64,000 nt of DNA, from positions 620,001-684,000 of the forward strand of contig CAWFQE010000003.1 of assembly GCA_963817885.1 (NCBI GenBank), given 5' to 3'. A program made the translations under genes and the position numbers. How positions within the stretch are numbered: the stretch's first letter is position 1; each line of letters starts with the position of its first letter. Below, piece by piece: positions 35,600 through 45,280 of this stretch. The DNA is from CAVOHU01 sp963817885 (lineage in GTDB: Bacteria > Acidobacteriota > Vicinamibacteria > Vicinamibacterales > JAKQTR01). The notes under the pieces are model-generated. The model was not told where the DNA came from, did no database searches, and worked only from the letters and a program-made list of their open reading frames with translations.

Positions 35600-38500
35600 T
35601 CAGACTCCGCCTTCTCCATCCTCCACGACGGCCTCGAAGCTCGGGAGCGTCGCCGGGTGCTTCGCGGGCTTCCGGCTCCTCAGCCACTGCTGGAGGCGCT
35701 CCATGTAGATGTAGAAGACCGGTGTCACATAGAGGGTGAGCGTCTGCGACACGATCAGACCGCCAACCACCGCGAGGCCGAGCGGCCGCCGCGCTTCGGA
35801 TCCGGCGCCCAGCCCGAGCGCGATCGGCAGGGTGCCGGTGAGCGCCGCCATGGTCGTCATCATGATCGGCCGGAAGCGAACGCGGCACGCTTCGTAGATT
35901 GCGTCGGCGGCGCTGAGGTTGTCGCGCCGCCCCGCCTCGATCGCGAAGTCGATCATGATGATGCCGTTCTTCTTCACCAGGCCGACCAGCATGATCACGC
36001 CGACAAACGCGTAGATGTTCAGGTCGTGGTGGAAGATCAGCAGCGTCAGCAGCGCGCCGAAGCCCGCCGACGGAAGCCCGGAGAGAATCGTGAGCGGGTG
36101 GATGAAGCTCTCGTACAGGATCCCCAGCACGACGTAGATCACGAAGATCGCCAGCGCGAGCACCCACCCGAGGCCGGTCATCGAATCCTGGAACGCCTGC
36201 GCCGTGCCCTGGAAGCTGCCCGACACGGTCTCGGGCAGCGTGTCGCGCGCCACGGTCTGCACGCGCGCCACCGCATCGCCCAGCGCGAGACCGGGCCGGA
36301 TGTTGAACGAGAGCGTCACCGAGGGCAGCTGGCCGGTGTGATTGACCGACAGCGGGCCGACCGACGACTTGGTCGACACAATAGTCGACAACGGCACCAG
36401 CTTGCCGGCCGGGGTCTGCACATACAGCATCGAGAGGGCGGTCGGGTCGCGCTGATACTTCGGGTCGACCTGCAGGATCACCTGGTACTGGTCGTCGGGC
36501 GCGAAAATCTGCGACACCTGGCGCGAGCCGTACGCGGAGGTCAGCGCCGATTCGACCTGGTCCACGGTGAGGCCGAGGGCCGCGATCTGATCGCGGTCGA
36601 GGCCGACGGTGACCTGCGGGTTGCGGATCTGCAGGTCGGAGGTCACGTCCTCGAGGCCGTCGATCCCGCGCAGCGCAGCTTCGAACTTCGGTGCTGACTT
36701 GTAGAGTTCGTCGGTATCGGGGTCCTGCAGCGTGTACTGGTACTGGCTGCGCGACATCATGCCGCCGATGCGGATCGCCGGCGGATTGGTCATGTAGACC
36801 CGGATGCCCGGGATGCGCGCGAACTTCGGCCGCAGCTCTTCAATCACGCGGTCGGCATCGAGCGCCCGCTGGTTGCGCGGCTTGAGATCCACGTTCATCC
36901 GGCCGCCGGACCCGCCGGCGTTCGCCGTGTAACCCGCCACGTTGGGGTCTTTCGCCAGGACGTCCATCACGTCCTTGATGCGCGCCACGGTCGCGTCGAA
37001 CCCGAGACCCTGGATGGTTTCGATCTGTCCGCTCAGCTGGCCGGTGTCAACCGCAGGGATGAACCCCATCGGGATGAGCGTGAACAGATACACGGTTCCG
37101 GCGAGCACGCACGCCGACACGAGCATGGTCACGCCCCTGAACCGGATGGCCTTCCGGAGCGACCACGAATAGCCGCGCAGCCAGGTGTCGAACACCCATT
37201 CCATCGCGTTGTAGAACACGCCGTGCTTGATCGCATGCGGCGCCTTCAGGAACCGGCTGCACAGCATCGGCGTGAGCGTCAGCGACACGACGCCGGACAC
37301 GAGGATGGCCGCGCCGATCGTGATCGCGAACTCGTGCATCAGCCGGCCGACCACCCCGCCCATGAAGAGCACGGGAATGAAGACGGCGGCCAGCGAGAGG
37401 GTCATCGAGATGATCGTGAAGGAAATCTCCTTCGACCCGTCGAGCGCCGCCTGCAGCCTCGGCTTGCCCATCTCCATGTGCCGGACGATGTTCTCCAGCA
37501 TGACGATGGCATCGTCCACCACGAACCCGACCGAGAGCGTCAGCGCCATCAGCGACAGGTTGTCGAGGCTGAAGTCGAGCACATACATCACGGCGAAGGT
37601 GCCGATGATCGAGAAGGGCAGGGCCAGGCTGGGAATGATCGTGGCCGACACGTTCCGCAGGAACAGGAAGATGACGAGGACCACCAGGCAGACCGTGAGC
37701 TGCAGGGTGCCCTTCACATCGTCGACCGACTCGCGGATCGGCACCGACCGGTCGCTCCGGATCCGGAGCTGAACGGAGGCCGGCAGCTGCTGCTCCAGCA
37801 GCGGCAGGATCGCCTTGATGCGGTCAACGACCTCGACGGTGTTCGTGCCGGGCTGGCGCTGGATCGAGAGGTAGATCGTCCGGGATCCGTTGAACCAGCC
37901 GGCGTTGCGCTCGTTTTCCACACCGTTGTAAACGTGCGCGACCTCGTTCAGGCGGACCGGGCTGCCGTTACGGTAGGCGACGACGATCGACGTGTACGCC
38001 TCGGCATTCAGCAGCTGGCCCGCCGCCTGGATCACGTAGTTGCGGTCGGGGCCGTACAGGGTGCCCGTCGGACGGTTCACGTTCGACGAGGAAATCGCCT
38101 GCGCAACCTGATCGATGCCGATCTGCCGGGAGGCGAGCTGCAGCGGATCGACGTCCACGCGCACCGCGAACTTCTGCGATCCCATGACGTTGACCTGCGC
38201 GACGCCGGCGATCATCGAGAGGCGCTGCGCGAGCAGGTTCTGCGCATAGCGATCGAGCTGCGAGAGGGGCAGCGTGGGCGAGCTGAGCGTCAGGAACAGG
38301 ACGGGCGAATCCGCCGGGTTGACCTTCTGGAAGGAGGGCGGCGAGGGCATCCCGGGCGGCAGCGACCGCTGCGCGCGGGCAATCATCGACTGGACGTCCT
38401 GGGCGGCCGCGTCGATCGAGCGGCTCAAGTCGAACTGGAGCGTGATGCTGGTGCTGCCGAGCGAGTTGGTCGAGTTGATGGAGCTGACGCCGGCGATGGT

Positions 38501-38716
38501 CGAGAACTGCTTCTCGAGCGGGGTCGCCACCGAGGCCGCCATCGTTTCCGGGCTCGCGCCCGGCAGGCTGGCATTCACCTGGATCGTCGGGAAGTCGACG
38601 GTGGGCAGGTCGTTCACCGGCAGCAGCCGGTAGCCCATCGCGCCGAAGATGAGGATCGACAGGACGAGCAGCGTCGTCGCCACCGGACGGCGAATGAAGG
38701 GTTCCGCGATGTTCAT
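35600..38716 (-). CDS. RND multidrug efflux permease (HAE1 family, MdtB/MdtC-like)
   Basis: The start is set at ATG 38716 (MNIAEPFIRRPVATTLLVLS), the family's normal N-terminus, giving 1038 residues, a normal RND length. The 25 extra codons upstream are not typical. Twelve TM helices are expected: TM1 follows the start, and TM4 carries the proton-relay pair in LTLSVGFVVDDAIVMLENIV. Other motifs are SLALPFSIIGTFAVMYVLDF and GLVKKNGIIMIDFAIEAGRR. It works with the adaptor encoded 100 bases upstream and an outer-membrane channel not seen here. It is convergent with the TolB-like gene. Confidence 0.95.
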   Translation of the reverse strand: MNIAEPFIRRPVATTLLVLSILIFGAMGYRLLPVNDLPTVDFPTIQVNASLPGASPETMAASVATPLEKQFSTIAGVSSINSTNSLGSTSITLQFDLSRSIDAAAQDVQSMIARAQRSLPPGMPSPPSFQKVNPADSPVLFLTLSSPTLPLSQLDRYAQNLLAQRLSMIAGVAQVNVMGSQKFAVRVDVDPLQLASRQIGIDQVAQAISSSNVNRPTGTLYGPDRNYVIQAAGQLLNAEAYTSIVVAYRNGSPVRLNEVAHVYNGVENERNAGWFNGSRTIYLSIQRQPGTNTVEVVDRIKAILPLLEQQLPASVQLRIRSDRSVPIRESVDDVKGTLQLTVCLVVLVIFLFLRNVSATIIPSLALPFSIIGTFAVMYVLDFSLDNLSLMALTLSVGFVVDDAIVMLENIVRHMEMGKPRLQAALDGSKEISFTIISMTLSLAAVFIPVLFMGGVVGRLMHEFAITIGAAILVSGVVSLTLTPMLCSRFLKAPHAIKHGVFYNAMEWVFDTWLRGYSWSLRKAIRFRGVTMLVSACVLAGTVYLFTLIPMGFIPAVDTGQLSGQIETIQGLGFDATVARIKDVMDVLAKDPNVAGYTANAGGSGGRMNVDLKPRNQRALDADRVIEELRPKFARIPGIRVYMTNPPAIRIGGMMSRSQYQYTLQDPDTDELYKSAPKFEAALRGIDGLEDVTSDLQIRNPQVTVGLDRDQIAALGLTVDQVESALTSAYGSRQVSQIFAPDDQYQVILQVDPKYQRDPTALSMLYVQTPAGKLVPLSTIVSTKSSVGPLSVNHTGQLPSVTLSFNIRPGLALGDAVARVQTVARDTLPETVSGSFQGTAQAFQDSMTGLGWVLALAIFVIYVVLGILYESFIHPLTILSGLPSAGFGALLTLLIFHHDLNIYAFVGVIMLVGLVKKNGIIMIDFAIEAGRRDNLSAADAIYEACRVRFRPIMMTTMAALTGTLPIALGLGAGSEARRPLGLAVVGGLIVSQTLTLYVTPVFYIYMERLQQWLRSRKPAKHPATLPSFEAVVEDGEGGV

Positions 38717-38816
38717 GATGTCCTCGAGACTGCCGGCCGCGTTCTCCCCGGGGCTCGCGTGGTTCGAGTACGCGTGCTCGACTCCCGGCACCTACATAAT
38801 TCGACCGAGCGCCGGG

Positions 38817-40125
38817 TCAGTGGCCACCGGTGTCGCGCGGCTGGCTGTCGCCGCGGCCAACCCCCGGGCCGCGGCCCCCGCCGGACTCGCCGCGCTCGGT
38901 CACGCGCGCTCCGGGCGTCAGGCGCAGATGACCGTCGGTCACCACCACCTCGCCGGCCGATACCCCGTCGGTGATCACGATCTGATTGCCCTGTTGCCGC
39001 TCCGCCCGGACGGGCCGCATCTCCACGGTGCGGTCCGCCTTGACGACGTAGACGTACTGACCGTCCTGTGACACCTGCACGGCCGTGGCCGGCACGACCA
39101 GGGCGCTGGAATCCGCGACCAGCTCGAGCGTGACCTGGACGAATACGCCGGGCCACAGCTGGCGATCGCCGTTCGGAAAGGTCCCTTTGAGGCGGATCGT
39201 ACCCGTGGTCTGGTCGACGGCATTGTCGATGAAACTCACGACGCCCCGAGTCGAGCCGGTCGTCGCGGCCGCATTCGATGGTGCGGGCGCTCCGGCCCCG
39301 GTTCCGCTCGAGGCGGAACCCGCCGATCCGGCGACCGCCTCGGGCGGCGCGGACCCGCCGGCCGAGATTGCCGTCACCGTCAGCGGCTGACGCGCCTGGA
39401 AGCGGCGAATGTCGGACAGGTAACGCCCGGGGACGGAAAAGGTCACGTAGACCGGCGAGAGCTGGTTGATCACGATCAGCGCAACGGTGTCGTTCGCACG
39501 GACCATGTCTCCCACGTGTGCGCCGAGCGTACCGGTCCGCCCGCTGATTGGCGACTTGATGTCCGCGTACTGCAGGTTCAGCTGGGCAATCTCGATGGCG
39601 GCCTTGTCGGCCTCGATCGTCGCGGCGAGGGCCGACGTGCTTGCGCGCTGGCTGTCGTACTGGTCGCGCGAGATCAGGCCGCGTTGAAAGAGGTTGTCGG
39701 AGCGAGTCTGCTGCGTTTGTGAGTTCTGGTACGTTGACGAATCCCGCGCCAGGTACAGCCTGCGCCTGACGCAGCGCCGACAGGAACGGCCGGGAATCGA
39801 GGCTGAACAGGGGTTGCCCGGCCTGGACGTCCTGCCCTTCGGCGAAGTGAATCGCGCTCAGCTGGCCGGTGACCTGCGACCGAATCTGCACGCTCGCGAT
39901 CGCCTCGACGGTGCCGACGGCCGGCAGCGTAATGGGCACAGACTTCTGTTCGACGCGTGCGGTGACGACGGGCACGGTGCCGCCGGCCCCGCGCCCCGCG
40001 GCGCGGCCCGCCGGGCCGCCGCTCCCAGCCGGCGCGTTGGAGCTGCCACCCGCAGCCGACGAGCACGAGACGATTGACAGAGGTATGGCAATGGCCGACA
40101 CGAACCGAAAGAGATTTCTCAGCAT
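38817..40125 (-). CDS. RND efflux periplasmic adaptor (membrane fusion protein), one frameshift
   Basis: ATG 40125 starts a lipoprotein signal (LSIVSCSSA), a Gly/Ala-rich linker and the lipoyl half (TARVEQKSVPITLPAVGTVE, then VTGQLSAIHFAEGQDVQAGQ). At about 39757 the frame changes; one extra base is the simplest explanation. The correct protein then continues in the next frame: YLARDSSTYQNSQTQQTRSD, FQRGLISRDQYD, GDMVRANDTVALIVINQLSP, up to the stop at 38817. The repaired length is 435 residues, right for the family, with a Gly/Arg-rich tail. It is followed by the permease gene in the same operon. A sequence error is likelier than decay because the permease is intact. Confidence 0.88.
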
Positions 40126-40342
40126 GTTGTTGAAGTATACCCCTCGGTAACGTCTACGACGCCAGCGGAGAAGCGCTTACCCGCGACGGGTCGAGGCTCG
40201 ATTCGCCGTGCAATGGAATCGGTGATTGATCGGAAGCGCCGGGCTCGGACCTGCCAGGTCCCGGGCCGGCACAGTGGCGAACATGCGCGAACACCCGTTG
40301 AATACGCAGAGATGTTGAACTCGCATTGCACACGCATTGTCG

Positions 40343-40370
40343 TTGACACCCTGCGCCGCCGCGCTACAAT
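40343..40370 (+). promoter_or_regulatory. Sigma-70-type promoter for the first RCC1 gene
   Basis: TTGACA (40343-40348), a 16-base spacer, TACAAT (40365-40370). The -35 matches consensus fully and the -10 in five of six positions. A leader of about 230 bases precedes ATG 40602. The same layout recurs at 51863-51890. Confidence 0.75.
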
Positions 40371-40601
40371 CCTGCAGCAGCTCGTCTGGGGTGTACGGAC
40401 AGTCGTCGTTCGCCCCCTCTGATCCGCCCATCCTGTTCGGATCCCACGCCCCCGCCTCCACGTGTCGAGATCGGTTGGCCCGCGTGTGCGCGCCAGAGTC
40501 GACGGCATCGCGCACGCGCGTGCGGGCGATCTCGACGGGCAGATGCTGTCAGGTCGGCTTCGACCACTGCGCGAACATCACCGGAACGGCCAGGAGGTTC
40601 C

Positions 40602-43600
40602 ATGTCGCACTCGACACACGCTCGACTGTTCGGGACCAGTGTGATCGCCGGCCTGCTCGCGCTGTCATTTCATGCGGGGCTCAACGCGCTCGCGCCGGTC
40701 GGCGATGTTGCGCGTCCGGCCGAACCGGTCGCGGGGCCGGCACGCCCCAGCCGCCCGGACACGAGCGCGGTCCGGGCGGACGCGCCCGTCGTATCCCCGG
40801 TGTCGCCTCTGAGCGGGAGCCAGCAGGGCACCAGGCCGGTAACGGCTGAGATGGCGTCTCTCCCTCCGGCGTTCCCGCTGAGCGATCGCGGGCAGCAGAT
40901 GAGCCCGGTCGTCGAGGCCGCTCCCTCGATGTGGACCGCGGTGGCCGCGGGCTATGGCCACACCTGTGCGCTGACCGTCGCGGGGGGCGTGAAGTGCTGG
41001 GGGCAGAACAACGCCGGGCAGCTGGGCAACGGGACGAGTGCGCCGGCGAGTTCGTCGCCGGCCGACGTTACGGGGCTGACGAGCGGGGTGCGAGCCTTGG
41101 CCTTGGGGGGCGCCCATACCTGTGCGTTGACCAGCGCCGGGGGCGTGAAGTGCTGGGGGAGCAATTCCTTCGGGCAGCTGGGCAACGGGACGATCGTGAA
41201 TAGCTCCACGCCGGTCGACGTGCCGTCGCTGACCTCCGGCGTCATCAGCCTGACGGCGGGCGTCTCCCATACGTGCGCCGTCACCGGCGCTCGAGACGTG
41301 AAGTGCTGGGGACTCAACAGCGTCGGTCAACTCGGCAACGGGACAACGGCGAACAGCGCCACGCCCGTGGACGCAACCGGGTTGTCACACATCGTCCTCA
41401 CGGTCGCTGCCGGGGCGAGCCACACCTGTGTGACCACGACCGCGCCGGGCGTGAAATGCTGGGGCCAGAACGTCTACGGGCAGCTGGGGAACGGTCACCA
41501 CTACCGACAGTCCCACGCCGGTGGACGTGACGGGATTGACCGCGACGGCGGTGCGCTCGGTGGCCGGCGGCCTGGCTCACACGTGCGCGCTCACCACTGC
41601 GGGCGGCCTGAAATGCTGGGGAGCGAACGCCGTCGGACAGCTGGGCAACGGACTCTGGGATTCGAGCAGTTCGCCGGTGGACGTGACGGGGCTCGCGAGC
41701 GGCGTCCGTGCGGTGACCGCCGGGGGCGCTCACGCGTGTGCCTCCCTCACAGCGGGCGGCGTGACGTGCTGGGGGCTCAACACGTGGGGGCAGTTGGGAA
41801 GCGCGGCGGTCTCGATCAGCAGTCTCCCTGTGGCGGTGCCAGGGCTGACGGGAGTGGTCAGCAGTGTGGCCGCTGGCTACAGCCACACGTGTGCGGTCTC
41901 CGCCACAGGTGGGGTGACGTGCTGGGGCGCCAACTCCGTCGGTCAACTTGGCCACGGGGATCGGGTGTGGAGCATGACGCCCGTGGATGTGACCCGGCTG
42001 GGCGGCGGCGTAAGCGCGGTGTCTGCGGGGGGCGACCACGCCTGCGCCCTGACGAGCGCGGGGGCCGTGCTGTGCTGGGGAGCCAACTTCTCCGGGCAAC
42101 TGGGCAACGGAACAACGACGCTGAGCAGTACGACGCCCGCCCCCGTGGTGGGCCTGACCAGTGGCGTGCGGGCGGTGGCCGCCGGCAACAGCCACACCTG
42201 TGCCCTCACCGCCGCAGGTGGGGTGATGTGCTGGGGGAGCAACGGCACCGGTGCTCTCGGCAACGGACTCTGGACGTCGAGCACGACGCCTGTGGCTGTG
42301 GTGGGGCTGGCGAGCGGCGCGAGCGCGCTGGCCGCTGGTGAGTATCACATGTGCGCGATCACCAGCGGGGGGGCGGTCAAGTGCTGGGGACAGAACGACA
42401 CCGGACAGCTGGGCAACGGGCTGACGACCAACAGCAATACGCCGGTGGATGTGAGTGGGCTGGCGAGCGGCGCGAGCGCGGTGGCCGGTGGTCGGTACCA
42501 CACCTGTGCGGTCGTGGCGGGCGGCGTGAAGTGCTGGGGCGCCAACACCAACGGTCAGCTCGGCAACGGGACGACGACTCCAAGCGGCACGCCGGTGAAC
42601 GTGACGGGGCTGACGAGCGGGGTGATCGCGGTCGCCGCCGGCTACAGCCACTCGTGCGCGGTCACCACCGCAGGAGCTGTGAAGTGCTGGGGCTACAACT
42701 TTGCCGGCCAGCTCGGCAACGGGTCGACCTTGCCGAGCACCACACCGGTGGACGTGAGTGGCCTCACGAGTGGAGTCATCGCGGTGACCGCCGCCGACTA
42801 TCACTCGTGCGCGCTCACCAGCGCCGGCGGCGTGAAGTGCTGGGGGTGGAATGTCTATGGGCAGCTGGGCAACGGGATGACGACGTACAGCCCCCGCCCG
42901 GTCGACGTGACGGGGCTGACGAGCGGGGTGCTGTCGGTCGACGCCGGAACCGCGTTCACCTGTGCGGTCACCTCCATTGGCAGTGCGCAGTGCTGGGGAG
43001 ACAACGGCAACGGGGCACTCGGCAGCGGGCTCCTGTATTCTTCCACGCCCCTCAGCGTGGTTGACGGCACCATCGAGACGGCCGTGTACGACGCCACGCT
43101 GAAGGTCCCGGCCTGCGCGGAAGCCGCGGCCGGCTGCGACTCAAGCAGCCGAATCTCCGGGCGCGACACCATAGCGGGCGGGGCCGAGATGCGCCAGCCC
43201 AACACGCTGTTCAGCAGTTGCGCGGACGGGACCCAAGGCCAATACCTGTTTGACGAATCCATCGAACGCATCCGCGTGGCCACCCTGGATGGTTCTGTGC
43301 TGGCGCCGGGCAAGACGGTCCAGGTCGAGGTGACCGTGTTTGCATACGGCGACTTCACGTCGGATTGGCTCGATCTCTACTACACCGGCACTGCCGCCTC
43401 GCCGTCCTGGACGTGGCTGGCCACCGTCCCTGCAGTGGCGAGTGGCCTGCAGACGCTGTCGGCGACCTACGTGTTGCCCTCAGGCAGCCTGCAGGCGATT
43501 CGGGCCGCGTTCCGGTACCAGGGCACGCCATCTCCGTGTTGGACCGGGAACTTCAATGAGCGCGACGATCTGGCGTTCGCGACCGCGGCACCGGACCCGG

Positions 43601-45120
43601 CCGCAGCCGTTCAACCCGTGGCCTGGCGGCACGCCGCCACGGGCCAGAACTACCTGTGGAACCTGCGCGGCGGAGGCGTGGTGTCGGGGGCGTCGCTGCT
43701 GGCGGTGTCCGATCCCGGCTGGGAGATGGCGGCCACGGCGGACTTCAATGGGGACGGCCTGGCCGACCTGGTGTGGCGGCACGTGGCGACGGGGCAGAAC
43801 GCCGTCTGGTACATGAACGGCGCGACGTTCCTGGGGCCGGCGCCCTTGCCGGCCGTGGCCGATCCCGCCTGGCAGCTGGTGGCCGCCGTCGATGTCGATG
43901 GCGACGGCCATCCCGATCTGGTCTGGCACCACGCCGCGACGGGCCAGAACGCGGTGTGGTACTTGAGCGGCACTTCCATTGTGGCGACGGCCTCGCTGCC
44001 CACCGTCGCCGACCCGTTGTGGCAGATGGTGGGGGCGGCGGACTTCAACGGGGACGGGCACCCGGACCTGGTGTGGCGGCACCTGTCGACGGGCGAGAAC
44101 GGCGTCTGGTACATGGATGGGGTGACGAAGGTGGGGGACGCGGGGCTCCCGGCCGCCCCCGATCTGCGCTGGTATGTCGCCGCGGTGGGCGACAGCAATG
44201 GGGACGGCCATCCCGATCTGGTCTGGCGCAACGCCGCGACAGGCGAGAACGTGGTGTGGGGCCTGAACGGCACGGCCCTGGTGGCGACCGCTTCGCTGCC
44301 GACCGTCGCCGACACCAGTTGGGACGCGGCCGGGCGCCGGGCGCGGCCGGTGCCGGTGAAGGCGCCGAGTGACTTCAATCGCGACGGCCAGGTGGACCTG
44401 CTGTGGCGCCACGCGGTCAGCGGGGCGACCGCGCTCTGGCACCTGAACGGGTCCACGCTCGTGTCCACCGCGAGCCTGCCGTCGGCGGCGGACCCGAGCT
44501 GGCAGCTCGTGGGCAGTGCAGACCTGAACCGCGATGGCCTGGCCGACCTGATCTGGCGCCAGACCACGACGGGCCAGCACGGCGTCTGGTACATGAACGG
44601 TCCGACGGTGGCCTGGTCTGCGTCGCTGCTGTCCGCGGCCGACGCCACCTGGCAGCTGGCGGCGGTGGCGGATTTCAATGCGGACGGCAAATCCGATTTC
44701 GTGTTGCGCAACACGACGACCGGCCTGAACGTGATCTGGCTGATGAACGGCGCGGCCTACTGGGGACATGCCGCGCTCCCGACGGTGGCCGACACCAATT
44801 GGCGCATCGTCGCGGCGGCCGACTTCAATGCGGACGGCAAGCCCGACCTGGTGTGGCGGCACCTGGCCACGGGGCTGAACGCCGTCTGGTACATGGATGG
44901 GACGACGAAGGCGGGGGACGCGTTGCTCCCGATGGTGGCCGACCCGGCGTGGCAAATCGCCATGGCGGCTGATTTCAATGCGGACGGCAAGCCAGATCTC
45001 GTCTGGCGCAACTACACGACCGGCCAGAACGTGATCTGGCTCATGAACGGCGTGACGTACCTGATGAATGCGCCGCTGCCGGCCGTCACCGACACGAACT
45101 GGATGCTCCTGAGGCGCTAA
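40602..45120 (+). CDS. Secreted RCC1-repeat protein (two 7-blade arrays) with FG-GAP cassette, one frameshift
   Basis: ATG 40602 has a perfect AGGAGG site. Signal peptide 1-28, then a Pro/Ser-rich linker. From about residue 108 to 822 there are fourteen RCC1-like blades (HTCALTSAGGVKCWG, GQLGNGT), each with two Cys that could form one disulfide per blade. The frame changes near 41495 (GQLGNG then GHHYRQ versus the expected TTTDSPTPVDV); removing one base restores it. A Cys-containing beta module at about 825-996 is shared with the M6 protease at 27839. The cassette (residues about 1004-1505) has ten repeats ending NWMLLRR. The repaired length is 1505. It is probably a surface-exposed binding protein. 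Confidence 0.85.
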
Positions 45121-45280
45121 AGGCGCCGATCATGTTGTCCCCGGCACGGGCGAGCAGCGAGTCGAGGTCGCCAACGAGCCGACGCGCCGACTCTTGCCCG
45201 CGGCTTCGGGGCCGTCGTGCGGTACTCAATGGGAATCTGGTCCTGGCCGTTGATGCGTTGCCCAAGCAAGGAGGGCGGCC

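Noticed and set aside
32382..36167. 1261-codon minus-strand open frame across the TolB-like gene and the end of the efflux permease
   Set aside because: It mirrors the 150-bp repeats of the cassette and is rich in Arg/His/Asp/Val without domains. Both real genes on the other frames have complete family features.
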